Shown here one piece after another: positions 47,461 to 58,255 of a stretch of 64,000 bases of DNA. The translations under genes and the position numbers were made by a program. Source of the stretch: Thamnidium elegans (lineage: Eukaryota > Mucoromycota > Mucoromycetes > Mucorales > Mucoraceae); NCBI GenBank assembly GCA_025201345.1, contig JAIXMG010000005.1, forward strand, positions 930,001 through 994,000, given 5' to 3'. Every line of letters begins with the position of its first letter. The stretch's first letter is position 1. The notes beneath the pieces were generated by a model. That model searched no databases and was not told the DNA's origin. It was given only the letters and a program-made list of their open reading frames with translations.

Positions 47461-48477
47461 GTCTAGCATGCTCCTACATTTTGGTTCTCAAATAAATTTT
47501 CTTGTCTGCTTGGATATTTTGGCAATAGTGTTGCTTTGTGGTCGTATCTCTATCCCTATTTCTGTATGTGGAGCTCTGTACATGTTTATTTTGCAATATA
47601 CTTGATCTGGCCTGTTTCTCTACGAGAGCTTGCGAAGGATCTGCTTACATTGCTACGCATACAAAACAATATACATGACATTGGCATTTTCGAGACTATC
47701 GGTGAAATAAATTTCTATTCTTTGACTTAAGTTTTGGGCCCCACCAAGGTTTTCTTTAGAAATTTTTTTTTAACTTTAAATATAGTTGAATTATATATGC
47801 TTTTTAAGTTAAGAAAAACTTTGATATCATCATATGAAAAGCACGGCGGCGGCATCCCCTGAATGATGTTAAAAGTACACCCACAGCCCTATGAAAAAGA
47901 AATGGTGAAAAATTTGCTTTACATGTAAGGTGAAATACTTCTTTTTGGATTTATGTAATAAAATTATGTTAATATAACAAGTACTTTTTTAAATTTTCAT
48001 ACTTAAATAAAAATTTAGTTTTATTCAAATATTTCATTTGATAGAGTAATGCTAGATGGGCATATAATTATGTATTACATGATTTTTAGCTAAATGAAAA
48101 AAGATTTCCGTAGGACTGCTGTGGGTGTACTTTTAACATCATTCAGGGGATGCCGCCGCCGTGCTTTTCATATGATGATGGCAAAGTTTTTCTCAACTTA
48201 AAAAGCATATATAATTCAACCATATTTAAAGTTAAAAAAAAATTCACCGATAGTCTCGAAAATGCCAATGTCATGTATATTGTTTTGTATGCGTAGCAAT
48301 GTAAGCAGATCCTTCGCAAGCTCTCGTAGAGAAACAGGCCAGATCAAGTATATTGCAAAATAAACATGTACAGAGCTCCACATACAGAAATAGGGATAGA
48401 GATACGACACTATTGCCAAAATATCCAAGCAGACAAGAAAATTTATTTGAGAACCAAAATGTAGGAGCATGTTAGAC
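47461..48477. mobile_element. 1.0 kb foldback (long inverted repeat) element
   Basis: Left arm 47461-47885 and right arm 48106-48477 are inverted copies. The ends read GTCTAGCATGCTCCTACATT and, inverted, GTCTAACATGCTCCTACATT. The arms also share CTCTGTACATGTTTATTTTG, GATCTGCTTACATTGCTACG and CACGGCGGCGGCATCCCCTG. The left arm has extra segments of about 10 bp (near 47530) and about 50 bp (47708-47762, including GGGCCCCACC) that the right arm lacks. A ~220 bp AT-rich loop separates the arms. No transposase. The mirror-image open frames in each arm (57 shared codons) are a consequence of the palindrome and are not taken as genes. Confidence 0.85.
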
Positions 48478-49572
48478 CCTGTTTTATGAACTATCTAGTT
48501 CTAAAAATAGGCGCTCATAGTAACATTAACTATTTAATGATTTACTAAATTCACACTGTGACTCTTAAATCACTATTTATTTATCAATGTATCAGAAAGC
48601 TATAGCAGCGTATTCTGAAATTCTATACTCTGTTGTGTGTTAGAAAGATTATATTGGCATTTGGGATAAACACCAAAAAAAAAAAAAAAAATTTGCTTGT
48701 CCAACATTTTAATTATTGGATATATAATTATCTCATCACAGAATATGATATTTTTTGCTGGTTAATTAAAAAAAAAGTTATATTTTTCGGCTCAATTGAG
48801 TAGTTTTGTAAATTGGATTCCATCCTCAAATCAAATGGTGGTAATAATGGTGTTAAAGTGGGGGATCGAAGACGTCCTGGAGAGACCTACCCTTAAATAG
48901 AACCTCTACCGTACTTACTAACTGTGACTACAGTATGATAATATAAGTATTAAACAGGTAAAGATGTAAAGGTGGTAATAAAGAGCAAATACTGATAGGT
49001 TTAAGGCACTTTTACTCGCTTAAAAAAAAACAAGAAAAAACAAGGTTTAGATGCTTTGTAATTGGTATGCTTAATATTGATATGCTGAATATCGCTTCAT
49101 TTCTAGTATTATGGGTTATAAAGTTATTCAAAATTTGATAATGTTAGTCGAAAATCATGATATTCATCTTTAACGGAGTTAGCAAGTCAGCACTCTTTTT
49201 TTTTTTTTGGCTTTTTGTTATCATTATTGGTAACCATTTTAATTTAATAGGGTACACGTTTATTTTAATAACAGCGCTGTGCGCTCATTGTTTCAAAAAA
49301 AATATACCCCTTTTTTTTGCGTATACTCAGTGAAACAAAAACTAAAAAAATAATGCAAAAATGTATACAGCAAAGTATACTTTAATGCGTGTAATTACTA
49401 CTGTTCCCAGTAAACAGGTAAAGGCTATGAATCCAAACCAAAATAGGAGGACACCAAATTAGCATATCCAATCACATGGTACGGGCGGAGCCTTTGCAAA
49501 CACAAGATATTTATAGTTTTAAACAATAAAGGCTTTTTTTTTCTTCTTTTTTTCTTCTTTATAAATTAAGCC
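48478..49572. other. Intergenic region upstream of the formin gene
   Basis: AT-rich; no gene supported. Confidence 0.45.
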
Positions 49573-52500
49573 ATGTCTTTTTTTTCGGGCTCGTTTAAAA
49601 AGAAAAAAAGTTCGGGACACTATGGGCCGACTTCTCCTCGTGCCTCAATAGATAGTTCTTCTCGGAGAAGTCAAGGAACTTATGAAACTAGCGAAGAACA
49701 ACCAGAATCCGATGAGATAATAAATGAGATGTTTGACCAAATGTTGGTAAATAATAACAATAATAACAATAAAAACTTTGAAGTGTTGAAAAAATTTATT
49801 TATTTTTTTTTAGGTTCGAAGAGGTTTAGACGAAGCCAAAAGAAAAGCTTTAAGTGAAACAGTTGACCCCAAAACACAATGGTCCATGATTTGCCAGGAC
49901 AAAAGAGCCGAACTATCAGTTTCTGGAAGAAGAGTGACACCACTTGAAGAGACCGACGAGAATGCCCCTCCATTGATCAATGTATTGTCAGATTTAGCTG
50001 GAGAAATGTGGTCAGCCACCAGAGATTCAACTGCAAGAGCTGTTGAAAGACATTCAAATAGAAACAGCCACTTGGCTCCTACTGGACGTCGTATTTCAGA
50101 AAACATTCAACCTTCTACTTCTATCAGTACGAGTACTTTATCAGCTGCGCCTTCTACCTCCACTGCATATGAAGGTGCTTCGGCTTCTGATAAAAATTCA
50201 CCTGAATTTTATATAAGAAAGTTTATGGAAGCTGATTTAAGAGCCGTTACACCGGCCTTGGCAGACAATTTGGCCGTTAGTTTAAGAACTCGTCCACTAG
50301 AGTAAATTGTTATTTATTTATTTTTAATTTTTATGTAATAGTCATATTAATTTGTTATTATTATTATGTAGTTGGGTGATTCGATTTACAGATCTAAAAG
50401 GCCTTCGAACTATTTCAACTGGTTTATCATTTTTAAATAAGAAACCTGATAGTGAAAGGTAAAAAAAAGAAGAAAAAAAAAAGGTGATACGTTTGTGATA
50501 TTGACTTTGTATGACTTATAGAAAAGGACAAGCGTTGGAATTAGAGTATGGTTTGATTAAATGTATCAAAGTTTTGATTAATGCCAGAGTAAGCTTTTTA
50601 TTGTTAAAAAAAAAAAAAACGGAGAGATACTAGAAAGAGGTTGACATTATTATTTATTAGTGGGGTGCTCGAGAGGCGATTATGAATCCAGAATACATTC
50701 ACTCGTTTGTATTTTCGATTGTTTGTCCCCAATGGCAATCTAGAAAGATCATCTGTGATATTTTATTGTTCATGTGTCATTGTGATGTACCTCTTGGGCA
50801 TACAATTGTCATGCAAGGTTTCGAGGCATTAAGAAAGCATAGACAAGATTTTGGTATTTTTGATTCTTGGTTAAAAATTTTTGAAAATGCGTTAGATGGT
50901 AGACGTAAAATTAGTAGATCAGGTTCTGTAGACGATTATAATAAATTGGGTGTTCATGTTCCACCAGATAGTCATTTAATTGAATATGCTGTAAGTTTAA
51001 ATTTTTATTTATTTATATATGCATATATACTAACTAATTACATATATATATATATAAAAGATATCAAACATTAGTTTAATTAATGCACTGGCACATATAC
51101 CAACAGAGGTCACTGACCGTATCTACTTGCGTAGTCAATTCAAATCTTCTGGATTAGATCGTATCTTTATAAAGCTCGAAAAATTAGACGATTCTGTATT
51201 ATATGATCAAATGGATAAATATCGTAGAAGAGCAGACAGTGATTTAGACGAAGCATTTGGTGATGAAATTTCTTTATACAGTGATATATCTCAACCTAAT
51301 GAACTTTTAGACCTTATTCTCGAAAATCTTGCTGATGCACCTGAAGCTGTTGAATTCTTACTTCAAACATTTAGAAGTATGCTTTTGATCAAAGGAGATC
51401 CCGATAAGAAGTAATGTATATATATATACACCAAATACATATAATTTTAATTAATATTTTGCCCTTGTAGAACACATTATCATCAAGCTATTAGTGAGAT
51501 CGTTTCAAATATGGTGATGGATCGTAGAGATAGTGTTACATCAGACGAACTTGGATCATCTGCATTTGGAATCTCTGTCAATAGTATGGTAGCCAGATTT
51601 AACGAATTGGATCGCTTACAAGAACTTGCAAAAGATGCCGAAATCGATCGAGAGAAAGCTATTAGTTTAGAGGCAGAGAACAGAGAGCTTCGGGAACAAT
51701 TAGATTCTATGAGAAAATTAAATTCCGACGGTGGCAGAAACTACAAGATGGAAAATCTAGCATTACGTGCGTTACAGCAACAATCTAATAAAACCATTGC
51801 CATGTTACAAGAAAAACTTCGTGAAAAGACAGATGCAGCTGAAGAAGCTGACGATGATGACGATATGATACTTGCCAATATTGCTTCTAAATCACATATT
51901 GTTTCCACTACACCTATTATTGTAGGTGATCAGTGGAAAATGTCTGGTAGAAAGTCCGGTTCGGTCACACCTTTACAAGGATTACACGCAAATAATCTCC
52001 ATCAATTTAACAATGTCGGTCCTGGTGGATTTATCTTGCCTATAAATGAACACCCTCCTTCTTCTCCAATGAATTATGAACAACAACATAAACTTCTCAC
52101 TTCTACTGACGAAGATGAAGATAATAAATTTGGCATTCCTCCTACTCTTCCAACACACTCTGATGAAGATAATACTTCAAATAATGATAATATACCACCC
52201 CCTCCTCCTCCTCCTATGCCTGGAGCATCTGCTGGTCCACCACCTCCTCCCCCACCACCACCACCACCACCTCCACGTAAGTACACAACAAGCGCCTTAC
52301 AAGTTATATTAATTCTAACATTTTTTTTAAAAAAATATAGCACCCGGAGGGCCTGGTATACCACCACCACCTCCTCCTCCGCCACGTAAGCAGCAATACA
52401 TCATCGAATATATATAGTTTTTTTTACTGATTCTTTTTTTAATAGCTCCTGGAGGCATGATTCCGCCTCCACCACCTCCACGTAAGTATATATAAAAGTA

Positions 52501-52800
52501 GACATAACATAGCAGTTTTTTAAATTATAGACATTTTTCTTTTTATAAATAGCACCTGGCGGACCAGGCATACCACCACCGCCTCCACCTCGTAAGTAAC
52601 ATACATTTATTTATTTATTTAAAAGTTACGTTAATGTTAACTTTTGCATTTTAGCACCTGGACCTGGTGGACCTCCTCCTCCTCCCCCACCACCTCGTAA
52701 GTTTACATATAATAATAAAAAAAAATTGGATCCTAATAAATTCCAATTGTTATAGCACCTGGTGGCGGACCTCCTCCACCTCCTCCACGTAAGTACAATA

Positions 52801-52834
<34 letters not shown>

Positions 52835-54656
52835 TCGGTTTTAATAATTTATATATATAGCACCTGGCGGACCTGGTGGCCCACCACCTCCTCCTCCACC
52901 CCCAGGCGGTCGCCGCGGCCCTGCAGGCCCACCTATCCCCTCTGGACCTTTACGTAAACAATTAAGACACTACCCACAAATACAACTCAAGAACTTACAG
53001 TGGCAAAAACTGGACGCCCGTGGCGTAGAAAAGACGATTTGGAAGCTAGAAGATGTAAATGAAGATGAAATTGAAGACGATTTATCAAAGAACGGAGTAT
53101 TTGAAAAGATTGAGGGTTTGTTCCCTGCTAAAATCAATACTTTCTTTGAGAAGAAGTTGAAGGCTAAGGTAGCCGAAAAGAAGGACGCAGTTAAATTTTT
53201 GTCAAAGGAAAAGTCGAGAAATATTAGTAAGTTAGAAGAAGAATATGTGTTCATCTGATTTATTAAGAACGAAAAAAAATAGATTTGGCGGTACTTCCTA
53301 GATGTAAAACATTTGATAATTTCGAACAAGTTCGTATTCATATTATGCAATTTGATGAAGAGCTTTGTTCGGAAACTTTCTTGAGTAATCTAAAGATGTT
53401 TGTACCAAGTAAAGACGATGATCTCAAGATCATGAAGAAGTATCAAGACGGCCCTATTGAAGCTTGCGAGGAATTAGATATTCCTGAGCAATTTATTATT
53501 GAGGTAAAAAAAACCGACATATATAAAAAAAAAGGGTACGATGCTAACGAAAAAAAAAACAATAGATGTTAAGAATGTATCGTTACGAAACCCGTATTCA
53601 ATGTATGCTTGTAAAATCTCAATTCTGGGAAAAGTTCGAGCAACTTGAAAAGAACATGACAATTGTCTTGAATGTATCCGACGCGCTCAAGAACTCCGAA
53701 TCCCTGAAACAATTATTATGTCTTATTTTAATGCTAGGTAATTTCATGAACGCTGCTAGTTTACAAGGTGGTGCATTTGGTATGCGTATCACCAGTATCA
53801 ATAAATTAATTGATACCAAGGCCAATGTGACCTCACTTACATTATTGCATGTACTTACCGGTGTTATCAAACGCCAATTCCCCAAGATACTCGTGTTTTT
53901 AGAGGACCTTAAGGAAATTGAACAAGCAGCTCGTATCACAGCTAGTTTAAACGATATGGTACAACAGTACACGGAAATGAGAAAGGATCTCAAGGACTTG
54001 GAATTAGAGCTTGGTACCAAATGGCAGCCCGAAGATGTAGAGTTGGAAGAACACGATAAGTTCCGTGAAGTAATGACAGAGTACAAGGATGCTGCATCCA
54101 ATCGATTCCAAGACCTTCAAACGTTGTATATTAATATGGATGCTAAGTATAAGGATGTCATGACTTATTATGGCGAAAACCCCAAGGTTATGCGTCCTGA
54201 TGATTTCTTTGGCACGTTTGCTCGATTTGTTGTGACATGGAAAGAAGCAACTGCTGCAGAAGAAAAGATGGTGTTAAAACAAGAGCGTGACGAGAAACGA
54301 AAACGCGATGATGAGGAAAGAAAGGAGCGTCAAAGACTTAAGAAAGAAAAGGCAGAAGCTGCACTTAAAGAAAAGAGAGGATCTGTACAAGGCATTAGCA
54401 CGGGTAAAAGAAAAAAAAAAGTCATTTTTCTAATTGTATGTTTTACTAACTTATTTTCTTGCGTTAAATAGATAATGACAGTAAGGGAGAGAGTGATCGT
54501 AATATGATGGATAACTTGTTGGATAAGTTAAGAACTGGTGACGTTGAAGTACGTACCACCAGACGTCGCAGCAGAAAACACAAGAGGATAGAAGACGAAG
54601 ATCCTCTCGATATGTCTGCGGTTAACATGTTAAAAAATCTTGCCTTAGAAGATTAA
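49573..54656 (+). CDS. Diaphanous-type formin (Bni1/SepA/Bnr1-like)
   Basis: Actin nucleator and elongator for polarised growth and the cytokinetic ring, activated by Rho GTPases. Sixteen exons: 49573-49746, 49814-50301, 50372-50458, 50522-50588, 50661-50990, 51061-51410, 51471-52276, 52341-52385, 52446-52481, 52553-52591, 52655-52696, 52756-52788, 52861-53226, 53283-53503, 53566-54403, 54472-54656; 1368 aa. GBD/FH3 lies about 50-500 (INEMFDQMLVRRGLDEAKRK; WVIRFTDLKGLRTIS; WGAREAIMNPEYIHSFVFSI). A coiled coil spans about 545-625, and proline-rich FH1 about 745-850. FH2 covers about 855-1250 (QLKNLQWQKLDARGVEKTIW; LLCLILMLGNFMNAASLQGG; ITSINKLIDTKANVTSLTLL). The DAD is MDNLLDKLRTGDV followed by a basic RRRSRKHKR stretch. 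GBD plus DAD implies autoinhibition released by Rho. Confidence 0.96.
52341..52788 (+). repeat. Five tandem proline-rich mini-exons (FH1) of the formin gene
   Basis: Mini-exons of 45, 36, 39, 42 and 33 nt, all multiples of three. Each starts with CACC(C/T)GG(A/C/T)-like sequence after TAG (reading P-P-G-G with the split codon) and ends in a run of proline codons plus C before GTAAG. The preceding exon ends and the following exon starts in the same way (phase 1-1), giving six copies of the same exon-start boundary in total. The introns are short (56-71 nt) and unrelated in sequence. Confidence 0.9.
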
Positions 54657-54847
54657 GAAAAAAGTATTTGAATATATACCTTATAAATATAAAAAAAAGT
54701 TCCCCCTAATTTTCTTCTGTTGCACGCATTAACTTAAATAAAAAATCATTGACGTGTCACTTTAAGAAATCAAATTGGTGGGTTTTTAAAACTCATTCAA
54801 TTTCCTGTTCTTCTTTTTTTCTGTATCTTGTTTTTTTTTTTTGAATT

Positions 54848-56856
54848 ATGGTTGCTTTAAAGCTATCTTGCATTTTAGCAGCTGTTACGTTAGTATCTGC
54901 TTCTAATATTAGAGGTGTCGACCCCGAAAGTAAATAGAATTTTTTTTTTATAAAAGCAACCGAGTTTTTTTTTTAAACGTTTTTGGTGTAGAGTACGATT
55001 TATATAACCCTTCTCGTGATGGTCAATGGACTTGTTTAGACGGGTCCAAGGTCATCTCTCATAATGCTGTCAATGACGATTATTGTGATTGTCCTGACGG
55101 TTCAGATGAGCCAGGTAATAAAAAATAAAATGTATGAGAGAGAGGGAGAGAGGGACTTATCACACGCGTAATTATTTTTGCTTAGGTACCTCTGCTTGTC
55201 CCAACTCATTGTTCTATTGTGTTAACGAAGGTCATATCCCCGCCTACATTAAATCCTACGCCGTCAACGACGGTGTATGTGACGAAGCCTGCTGTGACGG
55301 ATCCGACGAAACCAGTTCACTTATTCACTGTCCTAACCGCTGTAAAGAAGTTGGTGAAACATACCGTGAGCAACAAGCCAACTTGAAGCAATCAACCCAA
55401 GCAGGCCTTGCTGCTAAAGCACAATTGATCACTGAAGCTCAAGATCAAATAACACAGTGGGAAGAACAGGAGACCATATTACAAGATGAAATTATCTTGA
55501 AGAAATCAAACATGTTGAAATTGCAACGTGAGTTGAATATTTTGGAGTCTAAGAGCACCACCAACAAAAAAGCCAAGTGTCAGTCCGATGGGTTAGATGT
55601 CGCTACATTGAAACATGATATTGTTATTTTGCAAAAGGAATTGGACGGGTTAAAGGATATTCTGGCAGAGATGAAGGTTAAACATAATCATAATTTCCAT
55701 GATATGGCTGTAAAGAGTGCTATTTCTGGGTACGATGAGTTTATGACCAGGTACGAGAGTATGAAGGCCAACATTGAACAAGATCTTGCTCATATTGATG
55801 CTGAGGTATCTGTGCAAGAAGAAATTGAGGAAGAATTAGCAGAAGAAGAAGGAGAAGAAACAGTAGTAGAAGAATCGACTGAAGAACCTGTTGATGAAGG
55901 TAAAGATCTCCATAAATCATTAAAAAAAAAGTATTTTTCTTACATCATTTGTTTGTATAGGTAAGAAGCATATCCATACACTTGCTGATACCCTTCTTGA
56001 AAAGTTGGAATCAATTCTTCCAACTAAATATAAAAATACTGTGATGGATGCATTGATACCACTTCTCAAGAAGGATGAACAGCCCAAAGAAAATAATTTC
56101 GATGGTGGTATTAGTAACGAAGCAGGTGTGCCATCGTTTTCCTAATATTGTCTCTTTTTATAATTTGACATTTTTTTTTATATGTGGTAAAACTAAACGC
56201 TTTTTTTTTTCTTTTGTGTAGATGTTGAAAATGCTCGTAAATTGTTCCAAAATGCAGAAAATGAAGTGAATAGTTTAAACTCAGAGCTAGAAAAGGTCAA
56301 ACAAGATTTAGCAGTAGACTATGGTAAAGATAAAGAATGGTTAAAGCTGAAGGATGTTTGTGTTGAAAAAGACGAAGGAGAGTAAGTTAGAAAAGCGAAA
56401 ATAAAATAAAAACATGTAATACACAAGAAGCTTATTGCTGCTAATAATAGATATACTTATTCACTTTGTTTCCTTGGGGATGCTTATCAAAAGAGTAACA
56501 AGGATAGTACCCGTACTTTCTTGGGGTAAATTTTAAAGTGGCGAATGTCTTGGCAAGATATAAAGCTAACAATTTTTTTTTTTAAAAAAAATAGTAAATT
56601 CGAAAAGTTTGATGGTGATAAAGACCTTTACAAGGTTCATGTTCATACACATGGTACACGTTGTTGGAACGGACCTGAGCGTAGTGTCAAAGCAAAGATT
56701 GAATGTGGGTTAAAGAATGAGATTTTAGAAGTATCTGAACCCGAGAAATGTGAATACCATTACCGTATGTTATCGCCTGCTGTTTGCCAATCTGATGATA
56801 AAGTACAGCAACAACAGACTGAAAAGTCTTTTATTCCTATTCATGAAGAGCTTTAA
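54848..56856 (+). CDS. GTB1: Glucosidase II beta subunit (PRKCSH-like)
   Basis: ER-lumen regulatory subunit of glucosidase II, which trims glucose from N-glycans for calnexin-cycle quality control. Exons 54848-54929, 54992-55114, 55186-55899, 55961-56125, 56222-56381, 56451-56525, 56595-56856; 526 aa. Signal peptide 1 to about 19 (LSCILAAVTLVSA). The Cys-rich G2B region (about 28-110) has two LDL-receptor-A-like repeats (DDYCDCPDGSDEP; GVCDEACCDGSDET). A long coiled-coil and Glu-rich segment follows. A C-terminal MRH lectin domain is seen from about 405 (CVEKDEGEYTYSLCFLGDAY; HTHGTRCWNGPERS; EKCEYHYRMLSPAVC). No C-terminal HDEL/KDEL is present (ends HEEL), so retention probably relies on the catalytic subunit or on this HEEL variant. 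Convergent with the RhoGAP gene, 219 bp apart. Confidence 0.95.
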
Positions 56857-57075
56857 AATAAATTTTTTAAAATAACCTTTTTTTCAGAAAAAAAAAAAGT
56901 CTGTGCAGTGTAACAGGAAACATATATTGTTATAAATAAATAGAAAAGGAGAGTAAATATATTATATTGGATTAAAAGGGGGCGGGGGGGGGGGGAGGAC
57001 AAGAAAATAAATATGTATAGAGTGACAAGATTAAAAAAAAAAACACATAAAAAAAAACAAAATATATATATAGTA

Positions 57076-58211
57076 TTATTGAATTGGTTCTTTCATAACA
57101 ACAGGTTGACATGAATTTAATTGACTTGAAGATTGAGATCGAAGTATCGGTATAGGATTTAATTGAGATCTTGATTCAGCTTGATGATAGTTTAAAGTAT
57201 TATCTTGCGGAGGGGAAGAAGAATAATAGGCGGTATCAGATCTTTGTTGTTGTTGAGGGTATGGTTCATTGGTAGCAATATTCGACATGGTAGAAACAGC
57301 TGCTGGTGAAGAGTGTTGTCTAGGTAACTGAGGTGCGATAGGTCCTCCCGCTGCTTTAGACCTCTTTAATTTCATTACCATCTCACACTTTTTTAGAATA
57401 CTACGCACGTTTAATTCCATATCTCCTTCTTCATATGATAAATTCTGTAACAATGGAATAAAATCTTCAGGTACCGTAGCAAACTCTTCGGCATTTTGGA
57501 GCATCATGGTAACTGTTTCAATAGCAAAGAATGATTCATCCTTAATTGGATCTTTACTCTTTGAATATAAAATATTGGGTGCAAGTACAGTTGAAAGATT
57601 GACGATATGCATTTTACTACCAGAATCATCTTTCATATGTGCAAATTGTGACACCCATTTCATAAAAATAAATAAGACTTCCATCGTATCACGGTTTGCT
57701 TTTGGTAAAAGACAACACGCTAAATGGGTTACACGTTTTCTATCTGACTCTGATTCAAGTTCTATAAATAATTATAAATCAGTACAAATATAATTATTAT
57801 TATTATATATATAGCTCTTACTTTGTGCCGTAATAAATAATCTGTGTAATCTAAAAGTTAATAAAGGATCTGGAAGCTCTCTTAAGAACTTCTTTATCAA
57901 AGCAGCAAGTTGTATTGGGGTTTCGTTTAATAATTGAATAGCGTTTGGGTTCTTGTCAATTTCTTCACTCAATTCTTTTAATCCACGAATGTTACCGTTT
58001 TTACGAAAGATACCTTCTACAGACATATCCATCTGTTTCATGGCGGATACACAGTCATCAATAAACGAAGGGATCTTGATAATACGCGTAGGTCCAACGC
58101 CTAAATTAGATTCAATACCATTCTTTTCTACTAGCGTATCAATAGATACACCAAACGTGCCCTCTATTTAAATGTTGTCAGTCATTTGTTATACTAGTAA
58201 TCATAATGACA

Positions 58212-58255
<44 letters not shown>

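Noticed and set aside
47536..48470. Two mirror-image open frames encoding the same 57 residues
   Set aside because: They are the two arms of the palindromic element read inwards. There is no start context, no domain, and in both arms the frame ends at the arm's variable region.
52074..52385. Gly-rich reverse-strand frame opposite the formin FH1
   Set aside because: Complement of proline codons; a shadow of the formin exon.
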